Assembly: GCF_007183175.1 (NCBI RefSeq)
Contig: NZ_AP019807.1
Span: 2,834,001-2,898,000 of the forward strand
DNA length: 64,000 bases
From: Microbulbifer sp. GL-2
GTDB lineage: Bacteria > Pseudomonadota > Gammaproteobacteria > Pseudomonadales > Cellvibrionaceae
Direction of reading: 5' to 3'
Shown here: positions 42,933 to 52,732 of the stretch, in pieces
How the letters are laid out: each line of letters begins with the position of its first letter
How positions within the stretch are numbered: the stretch's first letter is position 1
Translations under genes and position numbers: made by a program
Notes under the pieces: generated by a model
What the model saw: the letters and a program-made list of their open reading frames with translations, nothing else
Databases searched by the model: none
What the model was told of the DNA's origin: nothing

Positions 42933-43733
42933 ATTCAGTTCCCATTGACACTCAACTTATGAAGAGGCTTCCACGTCGGGAAGACTTGAAGAGTCGTGTT
43001 TGATGGAAATGCGAGGTGGTGCACGTGAACGGTAGGCGCAAAAGAAGAAAAGGCGGGCGCAACGCTCCCAGAGCTTGAGAAATCGCTCCAAGCTGCTGAA
43101 TGTACTCCACTTTATTGAAGGCGAGCGGGTTTCTAGCGTATTATCCATAGAGCCATTTTGATAGTGTGTTTATCAATTTGGTTAGCTGGCCCCTGGTGTT
43201 GGTAGCACCTTGGGTCAGCGCCTTTCATTTACTCTTACGTCATTCTTCGTTCTCCTATTGTGGGGATGGGTCTCTTAGAAACTTGAGGCCTGTTGGAGTT
43301 TACAAACTGCAGGCTTGCAGAAGCCCGCTTAGTCATAGTTCATAATATCGATAAATACTTGTCGATTTTACGCAGTTTTGATGGTAAAGAAAACTTAATG
43401 AAATCGAATAGGTTAATTTTGGCGCCTATATTTCCATTCATATTTGCCTAATAAATCAACTCCCCACTAAACAGGTCGCTAGTACTTATATGGTTACAAA
43501 CTCCTAAAAACGATAGTGAATTATAGCTGGAAAGATACCCATCTCATTTTAGGTAAGGTGTAGGGAAGCAGTATTCTCAGAACTGAGTGGGAATCCAGCT
43601 TTACGGCAGTAACTTCGCTATGCTTTAAACCGGCGGAATAAAGCAGTGTTCAGTTTAAAGTAGCGCAGCGAGTAAAGCTGACCACAACAGTCTATGTTTA
43701 TATGTTGCCAGCTTTCAATAGAGTATTTACTTC
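42933..43733. other. Intergenic, 800 bases, no supported gene
   Basis: The 63-codon minus-strand frame at 42957-43148 is low complexity and unconvincing. A long inverted repeat at 43596-43680 is the only clear structure. Confidence 0.4.
43596..43680. repeat. Long imperfect inverted repeat
   Basis: CAGCTTTACGGCAGTAACTT...CGCTATGCTTTAAAC and GTTTAAAGTAGCGCAGCG...AGTAAAGCTG form about 28 paired bases around a 22-base loop. Shape suggests a MITE end, an attC-like relic or a small structured RNA. Confidence 0.5.
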
Positions 43734-44921
43734 TTAAGACATCTCTGGTGTCTTTCTGGCAGTTCGTGCTTCTCCCCATACCTCAAGATAATTACGTCGC
43801 TCAACTTTCCGATTTGTTGTAATTGTCAGGAGTGATGCAATTCCTGCTTCGGTAAAAAGTGATTCTATATCAGCCTGTTCTTTTTGATTGGCATACTGAT
43901 AACAATCTTGTAAGCGTTGTAACAAGTAAAAACGGTAGGGTAGTACATGTGTTTTTAGGCGGATACCTCGCCAGTCAAATTCAGCCTGCCCGATTGTTCG
44001 AGCAGTTGGATTGTCCATTCCGTTGGTTCCCGCTTTTAAGGTTGGGCGCTGATCCAGCCATTCATTTGTAAACTGGATATGCGCTTCAATTTCAGGCAAA
44101 AATTCTATAGCAATATAGCGCATTAAAGCCTTTAGGGTAGGGGGAGGAGATTGCGGATCGATAAGGGGAGAATCTGCCTCCCTATATTCTACCCAATAAT
44201 CCTCAGTAGTATTCATACGCTCGACCCAGCGGGCTACTACAGGAGCATTTTTTCGCATCAACATTCCAGGTGCTGGATCCCTGTACAAGTGAGCATACAA
44301 TGGCCCCATCAGTGCGTAGTCTCCCAAAGTAGGTTGCTGCCCTAGTAGATAGGGGAATTCCCTTAGATGTGTGGAGAAGAGGTCGAGGAACTCTTTGTAT
44401 GATCTCTCAATCAAGGCTTTACTCTGCTCAGATACACCAAAGCCTTGGCAGACTTTACGCATACGCGTACTGGCGAAGTTGAACAAATTAGCAGCTGTTT
44501 GCTCGTCAGCATTAGGTGGAGCGAGGCCCGCAACAAATTCATCTTTGAGATACTGTAAATTCTGGGCATCGAAATTCCAGCGATAATGCATTGCAGGCCG
44601 CAATAAGCCTTCTCCCGCAAATAGTTCGAATAAATACGAAACTGCTTGTAATACGGCACTGCTTGGGTAGGCAGGTTTGCGGGTGTTACCTTGCTGTTCA
44701 AAATAATCAATAATATCTGAGCTGTCCTGTATTATCTCGCCGTCCGCACTTTCTATGGCCGGCATAATAAAGCGGCCTAGTACAGGGAGTAATTGTTGGC
44801 TGTAATGCACACTATTGACACCATACTCTGTAAAAGTAACCCCTTGCTTACGTAGATAGCTGCGAGCCTTGGCCGTATAAAGGGAGGCTGCCATGCCATA
44901 TAACTTATAGGGTTTGCTCAT
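43734..44921 (-). CDS. Glutathione S-transferase family protein
   Basis: 395 residues from ATG 44921 (AGGA upstream; the TTG at 44948 is unlikely). N-terminal thioredoxin-fold domain (YKLYGMAASLYTAKARSYLRKQG, PAIESADGEIIQDSSDIIDYFE), then a helical GST C-terminal domain and an extra about 150-residue C-terminal extension (LKALMRYIAIEFLPEIEAHI). Conjugates or reduces via glutathione; such long fungal-like GSTs occur in marine bacteria. Specific substrate unknown. Confidence 0.88.
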   Translation of the reverse strand: MSKPYKLYGMAASLYTAKARSYLRKQGVTFTEYGVNSVHYSQQLLPVLGRFIMPAIESADGEIIQDSSDIIDYFEQQGNTRKPAYPSSAVLQAVSYLFELFAGEGLLRPAMHYRWNFDAQNLQYLKDEFVAGLAPPNADEQTAANLFNFASTRMRKVCQGFGVSEQSKALIERSYKEFLDLFSTHLREFPYLLGQQPTLGDYALMGPLYAHLYRDPAPGMLMRKNAPVVARWVERMNTTEDYWVEYREADSPLIDPQSPPPTLKALMRYIAIEFLPEIEAHIQFTNEWLDQRPTLKAGTNGMDNPTARTIGQAEFDWRGIRLKTHVLPYRFYLLQRLQDCYQYANQKEQADIESLFTEAGIASLLTITTNRKVERRNYLEVWGEARTARKTPEMS

Positions 44922-45234
44922 AACGTATTCCTGGGATTTTTTGCTCAAAAACGTTGAAGATAAACTATCTACAGGCGGATCTAGAGAATCGCGACCTGTT
45001 ACCTGGCTGTGTTAAGCCAAGTTACAGGAAATCTGGTATTTGTATTCACGAGAATATTGTACAAGGCCATAACTGGTGCTGATAGATAGTAAAAGTGAAA
45101 GTTAACTGCCCAAATACAATAATCTGTGATGCGCTGATCATTTTTGGCATAAAGCTTGCTCCTCATTGATTGTCAGTGGCCGTTGGCGTCTTTTACTGGC
45201 CGGAGAGGGCAAAATCTTAGAGGGAGCTAACTAT
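44922..45234. other. Divergent promoter region
   Basis: 313 bases between the GST and dioxygenase genes; no ORF. The TTG frame opening at 45166 joins the dioxygenase frame but lacks a ribosome site. Confidence 0.35.
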
Positions 45235-46023
45235 ATGTCATCTTTACACTTCTCATCCCACGCTATTCCGCTTAGGATTCCAAACTATTGTTGTTTTAAG
45301 CTCGATTCATATTCTGAAATCGAGTATGAAAGTTATAAAGTGGCATTACTGAAAAAAGGTATCGTGTTGATATGCTTAGGTTTTTCGGATGATTCCGCGG
45401 AAATTATGAAAGATATTGTCAATACGATTGGCCTGATTCATGAGCATGATGCACTGGGTCGTACAGTATGGGATGTTAAGATTGGTGGGGAAACCGGGGA
45501 AGAGGCACTTGCAATATCACATAGTGACAGGGAGTTTAGTCTGCACAATGATGGTGCTTTTGAGCAGGAAATGCCGGGGTATTTCGGTCTTCATGTGGTG
45601 AGGGCAGATACGCTGGGCGGTGGTGAAAATATATTGGTTTGCGCTGATAGGATTGTTGAGAGCCTCACTGAGGAAACTTTCCAATTACTTTCAAGCAGGA
45701 AATTCAAATTACGTGTACCAGAGGAGTTTCGCAAAGTATCCAACTTTATTGAGGCTTCATTAATTGATGAAAGCCATGGTTTCAGATATCGATATGATAT
45801 TATCGAGCGCGATTTATGTTCACCGGAGGAGCTTGAAGCATTAAATGAGCTGGAGCTGAAAATATCTCTTCCTCATAATATGTTTAAAGTGCACTTGGGC
45901 AATAATCAAATATTATTATTGGATAATCGACGTTATCTTCATGCAAGAACCAGGATAAAAGATAAGAAAAGACATCTTAAGCGGATACGTTTCAATATGC
46001 CTGCTACGTTGAGGGTTGCTTAG
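45235..46023 (+). CDS. TauD/TfdA-like 2OG-Fe(II) dioxygenase
   Basis: 262 residues from ATG 45235, which has GAGGGA upstream. The TauD-like jelly roll shows SLHNDGAFEQEMPGYFGLHVV (HxD metal ligands), TLGGGENILVCAD, and LLLDNRRYLHARTRI with the distal His and Arg-rich 2OG site (KRIRFN). It most resembles the clavaminate-synthase-like side of the family rather than E. coli TauD. It lies three bases before a TauE/SafE exporter gene, so sulfonate desulfonation with sulfite export is an inference. Confidence 0.85.
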   Translation: MSSLHFSSHAIPLRIPNYCCFKLDSYSEIEYESYKVALLKKGIVLICLGFSDDSAEIMKDIVNTIGLIHEHDALGRTVWDVKIGGETGEEALAISHSDREFSLHNDGAFEQEMPGYFGLHVVRADTLGGGENILVCADRIVESLTEETFQLLSSRKFKLRVPEEFRKVSNFIEASLIDESHGFRYRYDIIERDLCSPEELEALNELELKISLPHNMFKVHLGNNQILLLDNRRYLHARTRIKDKKRHLKRIRFNMPATLRVA

Positions 46024-46026
46024 GGA

Positions 46027-46797
46027 GTGGCTATAGAGATTGTTCTGGTTGGTTTACTCTTAATACTGGTTGCAGGTCTGGTTCACGGGGCATTGGGTTT
46101 TGGTTTTCCAATGCTCTCGACCCCCATACTTGCTTTGGTTTATGACCTTAAAACAGCAGTTATTTTGACGATGGCGCCTTCACTTTTGGTGATTATCACC
46201 AGCTTGTATAGTTGCCGTCATTTTAAGTTTGATCTTTCTAAATATGGCTTAGTCATTATATTAATTTCTTTGGGGAGCTTGTCAGGAGCATGGCTGTTGA
46301 CTTGGGCAAATCCAAATATTCTAAAATTATTACTTGCGGGATCGATACTGGTTTATTTGTTCTCCGGATTTCTGAGGAAATATTTGTCTGCTTTGTCAAA
46401 AAGGCCAATATTTTTCGCTGTTTTAATGGGGATTTTGGCTGGATTAATAGGCGGTGCTACCAATGCCATTGCCCCCCTTCTAATGATTTACCTGCTCGAA
46501 ATGACTGAGTCGAAGCAAGAGATTGTTTTTGTCTCAAACATCTGTTTTCTCATCGGTAAGTTGATGCAACTTGCGATTCTTTCATTGTATCTAACATACA
46601 GTGAGTTGGAATTGCTGCCATTATCCATGATCACTGTTGTTGCTTATTTAGGGCTGCTGGCTGGATTAAAAATGCAGTCCAGGATTAACGGCGAAAGATA
46701 TCGTTCAATGATTCGCTATGCGCTATCTGTATTTATGTGTTTACTGATATATCAGGGGGTGTCCAGTTTGGTTTTTGTAGGCGTAAGAGTGGCGTAA
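46027..46797 (+). CDS. TSUP-family (TauE/SafE) permease
   Basis: 256-residue membrane protein with eight hydrophobic segments. TauE/SafE marks are HGALGFGFPMLSTPILAL and a repeated half near GILAGLIGGATNAIAPLLMIYLL. Families of this type export sulfite, sulfoacetate or other organic anions. GTG start follows AGGGA and lies three bases after the dioxygenase stop, so the pair is translationally coupled. Confidence 0.88.
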   Translation: MAIEIVLVGLLLILVAGLVHGALGFGFPMLSTPILALVYDLKTAVILTMAPSLLVIITSLYSCRHFKFDLSKYGLVIILISLGSLSGAWLLTWANPNILKLLLAGSILVYLFSGFLRKYLSALSKRPIFFAVLMGILAGLIGGATNAIAPLLMIYLLEMTESKQEIVFVSNICFLIGKLMQLAILSLYLTYSELELLPLSMITVVAYLGLLAGLKMQSRINGERYRSMIRYALSVFMCLLIYQGVSSLVFVGVRVA

Positions 46798-46826
46798 GGA
46801 CATTGGAAACGTAGGTACCTATAAGC

Positions 46827-47468
46827 TCATTGTCCGTGAAAAGAACTATTTGCCTTTCCCAGAATTATCCCCCCCTCAAATTGCAACCCCTTAATCAATA
46901 AATTCAAAATACGATACGTATGCTGGATATCGTCTTCATTGTTGGTAACGGATAGGTTACCGATTGCCCGTAACAGATCATAGGGATCAATGTCCCCTTG
47001 AATTTCCCCGGACTCCTTTGCAGAAGCCAGCAGTGTGGCGAGGGTCGGCTCAAAATTTGCGCGGAAGTAGACTGGTAGAGCTTCGAAGGCCGGATCACCG
47101 GAATGGAGTGCTGCGGCCAGACCTTTTTTGGCTGCGAGGAAATTGATGTAGCGTTTTAGCCAGAGGGTTAAGGCTTTCAGGGGGCCGTTTTCAGCGGTAA
47201 TGGTTACGGCTTCAGCGGCGCATTCATCCACTTCCCGTCGGAATACACTGGCAACCAAATCAGATCGTTGAGGGAAGCGGCGGTATAGGGTACCTATCCC
47301 CACGCCCGCTTTAGCGGCAATGTCCCGGACGGGCGCATTCACACCTGAGGTTAGAAATACCTCCTTGGCCGCCTCGAGTATTGCATCTTCGTTGCGCGCT
47401 GCATCGGCGCGTAACGGACGCTTGCTTGCGGTCTTGGAGCGCTTCACTGAGTCTTTTTGCTTAGACAA
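46827..47468 (-). CDS. TetR-family transcriptional repressor
   Basis: 213 residues. The N-terminal HTH is DAILEAAKEVFLTSGVNAPVRDIAAKAGVGIGTLYRRFP, with a ligand-binding C-terminal domain. It is divergent from the alpha/beta-hydrolase gene at 47659. Two 17-base near-palindromic copies at 47539 and 47571, overlapping a promoter, are the likely operator. The ligand is unknown, presumably an ester-type substrate of the hydrolase. Confidence 0.93.
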   Translation of the reverse strand: MSKQKDSVKRSKTASKRPLRADAARNEDAILEAAKEVFLTSGVNAPVRDIAAKAGVGIGTLYRRFPQRSDLVASVFRREVDECAAEAVTITAENGPLKALTLWLKRYINFLAAKKGLAAALHSGDPAFEALPVYFRANFEPTLATLLASAKESGEIQGDIDPYDLLRAIGNLSVTNNEDDIQHTYRILNLLIKGLQFEGGIILGKANSSFHGQ

Positions 47469-47531
47469 ACCTACCTCATTAACCCTTTAGAGCTGGGCTT
47501 GATTCTTGCCCAGGCACGGCTACAGTACCGC

Positions 47532-47614
47532 TTGACAAGCGGAACAGTGATCCACATACTAAAAATTCAAGTGGAACATTGATCCGCTTATTCTGCTGAA
47601 TAAGGTTCCACTTG
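47532..47614 (+). promoter_or_regulatory. Promoter and operator region, TetR/hydrolase
   Basis: TTGACA (47532) and CATACT 17 bases later form a plausible sigma-70 promoter toward the hydrolase. GCGGAACAGTGATCCAC (47539-47555) lies in the spacer and its inverted partner GTGGAACATTGATCCGC at 47571-47587. A further CAAGTGGAAC...GTTCCACTTG pair (47568-47614) overlaps. This dense dyad fits TetR binding. Confidence 0.65.
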
Positions 47615-47658
47615 GCCCAGTATATTCGACCCAAGAGCAGTGCGTCACTGTAGAACCT

Positions 47659-48639
47659 ATGAGAACCACTATGAATAACCTCATCGACAAGTCGCGCTTA
47701 ATACCAACCGGTAAGCGTCAGCCCGCGATATCTATCAGTTCGGTAACTCTGCCTATGCCTGGTAGGGAACAACCACTGGAAATCCGTATTTCTGCTCCAA
47801 TAACAGGAGGAGATTTGCCGATTATATTACTGTGCCACGGGCACGGCCCTTCACTGTATCTTCCCTCTAAAGACGGCTATGGGCCACTGGTAAATTTTTA
47901 TGCGGAACACGGATTTGTAGTTATCCAGCCAACCCAGGCCAACTCTAAAGTTGCAGGATTTACGCCGGATATCCCGGGTGCACCGCTATTTTGGCGTGCA
48001 CGCATTGCGGAGATGAAATATATACTTGACCACCTCAATGAGATTGAAACGCAGTTCCCAATGGTTGCCGGGCGCTTGGGCCACAATAAAATCGCCGCTG
48101 TAGGGCATTCTGCCGGGGCTCAAACTGTCGGCATGTTACTTGGTGCCAGATTGGACGACCCGAAGGATGAGACTGCGAAAAAGGTCGATGCCTATGAACC
48201 GCGTATTAAAGCCGGTGTATTGCTTGCGGCGCCGGGTAAAGGTGGCAGCGACCTGAGTGAGTTCGCATGGGAACACTACTCAGAACTGAATCCTGATTAT
48301 TCACAGCTGATGACGCGGACGCTGGTAGTGTACGGAGATCAGGATGTAAACCCTCACTTAACTGTACGCGGTGCCGACTGGCATGCAGATCCCTACCACC
48401 TGGGTCCTGGCTGTGACAGCCTGTTAACTCTCTTCGGGGCAAAACATGGTCTCGGGGGTATCGCCGGCTACGATGCCAAAGAAACAGATGATGAAGATCC
48501 TGATCGCTTAGCGATCACCCAGCGTATGACCTGGGCCTACCTCAATTCCGTCCTGAGTAAAGATAATTCCGCATGGCGCGATGCGTGCAGAGCATTAACA
48601 GAGCATGCCGGTCACTTGGGTTCGGTAGAGCAAAAGTAG
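47659..48639 (+). CDS. Alpha/beta hydrolase (PAF-acetylhydrolase/chlorophyllase-like)
   Basis: 326 residues. LPIILLCHGHGPSLYLPSKDG and the nucleophile elbow AAVGHSAGAQTVGMLLG (Ser about 150) are clear; VYGDQDVNPHLTVRG holds an acid and AKHGLGGIAGYDA the His. It has no signal peptide. The operator upstream links it to the divergent TetR repressor, an arrangement common for inducible ester or drug-degrading hydrolases. Start ATG 47659 (alternative ATG 47671). Confidence 0.8.
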   Translation: MRTTMNNLIDKSRLIPTGKRQPAISISSVTLPMPGREQPLEIRISAPITGGDLPIILLCHGHGPSLYLPSKDGYGPLVNFYAEHGFVVIQPTQANSKVAGFTPDIPGAPLFWRARIAEMKYILDHLNEIETQFPMVAGRLGHNKIAAVGHSAGAQTVGMLLGARLDDPKDETAKKVDAYEPRIKAGVLLAAPGKGGSDLSEFAWEHYSELNPDYSQLMTRTLVVYGDQDVNPHLTVRGADWHADPYHLGPGCDSLLTLFGAKHGLGGIAGYDAKETDDEDPDRLAITQRMTWAYLNSVLSKDNSAWRDACRALTEHAGHLGSVEQK

Positions 48640-49403
48640 TCTGGAAGAGTCTGGTATACGCGGATAGCAGAAGAACCGCGTTGTGGGTCTTTGCTACTCT
48701 TCACGCGGCAATAAAATAGATGAATTCGCTTCTATTTTATTGCTGGCTGCAAAATACCGATATAGATACATAGGCCTGTCGGTATTTTACGGGCTTGAAC
48801 CTGCGTAAAGGCGGCGACTATTCGTACATTAACTTGTTGATTTTCGGAGCATTCAAAATAAGTATGTAGTGTACTTGTCCGGATGAATGATTCACAATAG
48901 AAAAACCTTCAAAGATATGGCTCCTTTTTGAAGGTTTTTCCCGGTGGTAATCTTCAATAACCTCGCCTTCAATTTTTATCTCACTTTCAGCTTTGTATTA
49001 TATTGCAAATTTACGGGTAACTGATCTTTTCAGCTGATAGGTAAGTGCATGCCATTAAAAATAATGGCGCTTATTTATTGCTGTAAGGATTTTTAGTAGG
49101 CAATCTGTAACATTAAGCTGTTTGAATTACTCTAAGTTGTAAATTGTTCTTAATTTAACTCTGAGTTATTTGATGTTCTGCAGCACAGATTACTATGTGC
49201 CAATTTTTCTGCAAAATTTTAACAAAAACTTGACCTGCCGATTTTCGCACCAACGAATATTCAGTGTCTTTGCAGAGGTTGATTGTCTATTCGGTGTCTG
49301 CTGCATACCAAACAGAAATCGGGGGTGTGCCCGCCTGGAAAGGATGATAACGACAGGCACGTTATAAAGTTTTTTTAATTGATATTTTAGGGTGGGGAGT
49401 AAT
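48640..49403. other. Intergenic with three hairpins, leader of TonB receptor
   Basis: Inverted repeats GCAATAAAATAGA...TCTATTTTATTGC (48708-48743), AAAATACCGA...TCGGTATTTT (48752-48789) and AAAAACCTTCAAA...TTGAAGGTTTTT (48901-48938) occur in tandem. Only the last is a normal terminator. The 49170-49367 frame is not convincing. Confidence 0.5.
48901..48938 (+). terminator. Terminator downstream of the hydrolase
   Basis: AAAAACCTTCAAA...TTTGAAGGTTTTT, a 13-bp stem with flanking A/T-runs. Confidence 0.8.
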
Positions 49404-52400
49404 ATGAGATTAAAAATTTCTAAAAGATTGCTGTGTACCGCCATCGGCATGGTGATTACTGCTCAACTAGAAGCAGCGGGGCTGAAGCTGGATTTATATG
49501 TTGATGGAGAGCCCGCCGGGAAAACTGAAGTATTGTTGAGCGGCAAGCATTTAGGTTCCAGTGATACCAGTGGATCCTTTTGGATCGATTCCATCCCCTC
49601 CGGTCGACACAGCCTGAAACTGGACTTCGGAAAAGAGCTGGAGCCCTTCACTTTTACGGTGGCCGAAGACGAGGCGGCGCTGATTACTATCAATACCGAG
49701 TCTGAAAGCGGGCGCAATGTCAAATCCATTCAGAAGATGGCGCTTTCAGACGTGGATGAGAATGGGTTCTTATTTGAGGTTTTTCAACTTGAAATTCTGG
49801 CATCAGGCGCGATTCAAGGTACTGTAAGTGCGCTTGAAGGGGAGCATCCATTACGTAATGTTGCGGTTACGGTTGTTGGGAGTGGTGAGCAAACGGTTAC
49901 TGATCGCTATGGTAATTTTGAATTACAGCTTGCTCCAGGTATCTACCAGCTGCAATTGGAGCACCCTGATTACCAGGCAACCCAACTGAATGCACTTCGC
50001 GTTTTGTCAAAAATCAATCTGGCCTTGGATGTGCAGCTCGCAAGCGCAGATATCTTTACCGGAGAAGGGGGGAACACGCTGGAAGAAGTGCAGGTGTTAG
50101 GCCGCTACTTACCGGGCAACCCTATTGAAATTGAGCGGGTGTCCTCGTCGGTCGTAGACAGTATTGATTTCACGCAAATCGCCCGTTTCGATGATTCTAC
50201 GGTAAGCAGCGCGCTAAAGCGCGTGGTTGGGGTAACACTTGAGGAGGATCGTTTTCCTGTTGTGCGTGGTATGAAGAGTCGCTACCAGTCTACGGATTTT
50301 AATGGAGCGTTTCTACCCAGTACCGATCCGGCGAGGCGGGACTTGCCCTTGGATATATTTCCCGCAGGCATTATGCAGGAGCTGAGTTTGCAGAAAAGTG
50401 CCTCGGCAGATGTGCCCTCCAGCGCTACTGCGGGGCATATCTCCATGCGTACCAAAGAAGCTCCACAGGAGGGGTTCTTTAAGGCTTCTTATTCGGCAAG
50501 CCGCGGCGATATGCATGGGGATGATATTTTGATATCCGGCAGCGAAGGGGACCGGGATTGGCTTGGTATGGATGATGGAACGCGTGAATTGCCAGATGAA
50601 TTGGGTCCTACACTTGGTAAGCTCTTGAGACCTGATGGCGCGGGATACAGTGATTTTACTGAGGAAGACATACAGAAAGCTGCTCGTAGCATACCGCACA
50701 ATGCAATTGAAAGTGGTGAGGCAAAAATTGACTCTAGCATGAGTTTTAGTGGCGGCAACAGCTGGGATTTTACTGAGCAGAGCTTTGGTTTTATTAGTGC
50801 AGTGCGTTACGCGAATCATTGGAGTAACAATACCAAGCAGAATACACGCTACAGCATCGCTCAGGATAAACTGGATATTGATTCAATTGTAGAAACTCAT
50901 GATTCCAATAATGTAATTGATCTGAGCGCGATGTTAAATCTGGAGTGGAATATCAGTGATCAACATCGCCTGGGGTTAAATAACATTGTATTACGTCACA
51001 CCACCAACTCCGCTGAAATCTCTGTTCATCACGCAGCGCCAACGGGATTAAAGGGAGCTTTATCCGAAAGCCAAATTGATGAAATAAAAGCAGATTTAAA
51101 TCTTGAAAAAATTTTATACCAGAATGTAGACTGGATTGAAGAACAGCTATTGAGTCACCAATTTTGGGGTGAGCACAGTGTCTCTTTATCATCGAGTGGA
51201 GGTTGGATGAGCCATTTGGGTGATATTGACCTCCAGTGGCAATTGATGGATGCAAATAGTGAGTACGATCGCCCAAATGCAACTCAGTATGCGTATAGGC
51301 GATCTGCTGGCAATAGTTTTCAACTGGATACCTCAAATTTTGCTCAGTACAATGTCTGGGAAAAAATGAAGGAAGATTCGTTTGGAAATAGGCTGGATAT
51401 TACCTTTCCACTAGAAGGGCTTAATTGGGCTTCATTAGTATTTAAGGCTGGGCTTTTAGATATGCAGAGGGATCGGGAAGGAGCATATCACTATTACCAG
51501 TTTAAGAATGCAGGTTCCTTACCTTCGGAAGTTCGGGAAAATCCTGACCCAACGGAAATATATAAACCTGAAAACATTGTTGGAAGACCTGGAGTTGATG
51601 GGCTGAATCTAAGCGTTGGCAAGTTAATCGCTGAGGACGATGTTGGGTTTTCTGGGGATAGCTATATTGCCGAACAAGATATCGATTCTGCCTACGGCCT
51701 TGTTGAAGTGGATGCTCAAGAAAGTCTCAAGGTAAACCTCGGTATACGAAAGGAAAAGTACAATTTTTCTGCAGAGCAATATGCGTATACCATAGAGCCG
51801 CTTGTTGAAATTTTGGATAAAGAGCGCACTTCCCCTTCAGTTAGTTTTACATATCTCTTTAATGATCAGTGGCAGCTGCGTACCGCCTATGCAGAAACTG
51901 TTAGTTGGCCAGAAATTTATGAAGTAATGCCACGTGTATTCTCTGATGTGGAAACCCTAGAGCGATATGTGGGAAATCCGGAGTTAAAACCTGCGGATAT
52001 TGACAATGTTGATATACGTCTTGAGTGGTATCCCTCAGAATCTGAGTCCATCACTTTGGCCTATTTTACCAAGGATATGGTAAATGCGATCGAAAACCGC
52101 TTTGCCAAAAGCGGTGATGTTTTCGATTACTATACTTTTGACAATGCAGAAAAGGCAGAAGTATCCGGGTGGGAACTGGATCTGCGTCGGGAATTTACCC
52201 TGGGTCGAGACCAGGGGCATGAACTATTCGTCCAATTTAATTACGCGGATATTCATTCTGAGGTGGAGACAATTGGTGGGTCCGATTTGGTTCCGGTGCT
52301 TGTAAAGCGCGGATTACAGGGGCAGCCTGAATATGTCACTAACTTGCAGTTGGGTTATGACCATATCGATAGTGGCCAGGAGGTTACCTTGATCTTTAAC

Positions 52401-52649
52401 AGGAAGGGTAAAGAATTGGCCATCGCAAACCCTGGTCTTGATGATGTACCTTCCGACGTATATGAGCTGCCTTACAATGACCTTCGACTTATTTATAAGA
52501 AAAATTTCTTAAACGGATTATCTCTTTCTGCTTCGATCGACAACCTGCTGGATGAAGAGCGTCGAATGGAGTATGACGACTATGGTGCTCCCTATTTGAA
52601 ATACTCCAGTGGACGCAAATTTAAATTAAAGGCCAGTTATAACTATTAA
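49404..52649 (+). CDS. TonB-dependent receptor with N-terminal carboxypeptidase-like repeats
   Basis: 1081 residues from ATG 49404 (GGGGAG upstream). Signal peptide 1-26 (SKRLLCTAIGMVITAQLEAA). Two beta-sandwich repeats (GSSDTSGSFWIDSIPSGRHSLKLDF, VTDRYGNFELQLAPGIYQLQL) precede the plug (VVDSIDFTQIARFDDSTVSS, VRGMKSRYQSTDFNG). The 22-strand barrel ends with KYSSGRKFKLKASYNY. It imports a large ligand using TonB energy. It is followed at 83 bases by a lipoprotein with matching helix-type repeats, suggesting a receptor plus surface-binder system. Ligand unknown; no haem or siderophore motif is clear. Confidence 0.92.
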   Translation: MRLKISKRLLCTAIGMVITAQLEAAGLKLDLYVDGEPAGKTEVLLSGKHLGSSDTSGSFWIDSIPSGRHSLKLDFGKELEPFTFTVAEDEAALITINTESESGRNVKSIQKMALSDVDENGFLFEVFQLEILASGAIQGTVSALEGEHPLRNVAVTVVGSGEQTVTDRYGNFELQLAPGIYQLQLEHPDYQATQLNALRVLSKINLALDVQLASADIFTGEGGNTLEEVQVLGRYLPGNPIEIERVSSSVVDSIDFTQIARFDDSTVSSALKRVVGVTLEEDRFPVVRGMKSRYQSTDFNGAFLPSTDPARRDLPLDIFPAGIMQELSLQKSASADVPSSATAGHISMRTKEAPQEGFFKASYSASRGDMHGDDILISGSEGDRDWLGMDDGTRELPDELGPTLGKLLRPDGAGYSDFTEEDIQKAARSIPHNAIESGEAKIDSSMSFSGGNSWDFTEQSFGFISAVRYANHWSNNTKQNTRYSIAQDKLDIDSIVETHDSNNVIDLSAMLNLEWNISDQHRLGLNNIVLRHTTNSAEISVHHAAPTGLKGALSESQIDEIKADLNLEKILYQNVDWIEEQLLSHQFWGEHSVSLSSSGGWMSHLGDIDLQWQLMDANSEYDRPNATQYAYRRSAGNSFQLDTSNFAQYNVWEKMKEDSFGNRLDITFPLEGLNWASLVFKAGLLDMQRDREGAYHYYQFKNAGSLPSEVRENPDPTEIYKPENIVGRPGVDGLNLSVGKLIAEDDVGFSGDSYIAEQDIDSAYGLVEVDAQESLKVNLGIRKEKYNFSAEQYAYTIEPLVEILDKERTSPSVSFTYLFNDQWQLRTAYAETVSWPEIYEVMPRVFSDVETLERYVGNPELKPADIDNVDIRLEWYPSESESITLAYFTKDMVNAIENRFAKSGDVFDYYTFDNAEKAEVSGWELDLRREFTLGRDQGHELFVQFNYADIHSEVETIGGSDLVPVLVKRGLQGQPEYVTNLQLGYDHIDSGQEVTLIFNRKGKELAIANPGLDDVPSDVYELPYNDLRLIYKKNFLNGLSLSASIDNLLDEERRMEYDDYGAPYLKYSSGRKFKLKASYNY

Positions 52650-52732
52650 GGGAGTGTCGGCTTTCCTTGACCATTTATAACTGGTTTGGCTGCGCCATGT
52701 GTAAACTTTTACAAGACCATCTGGAAAGAATC

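Noticed and set aside
42957..43148. 63-codon minus-strand frame before csrA
   Set aside because: No ribosome site, no family, composition unlike coding DNA.
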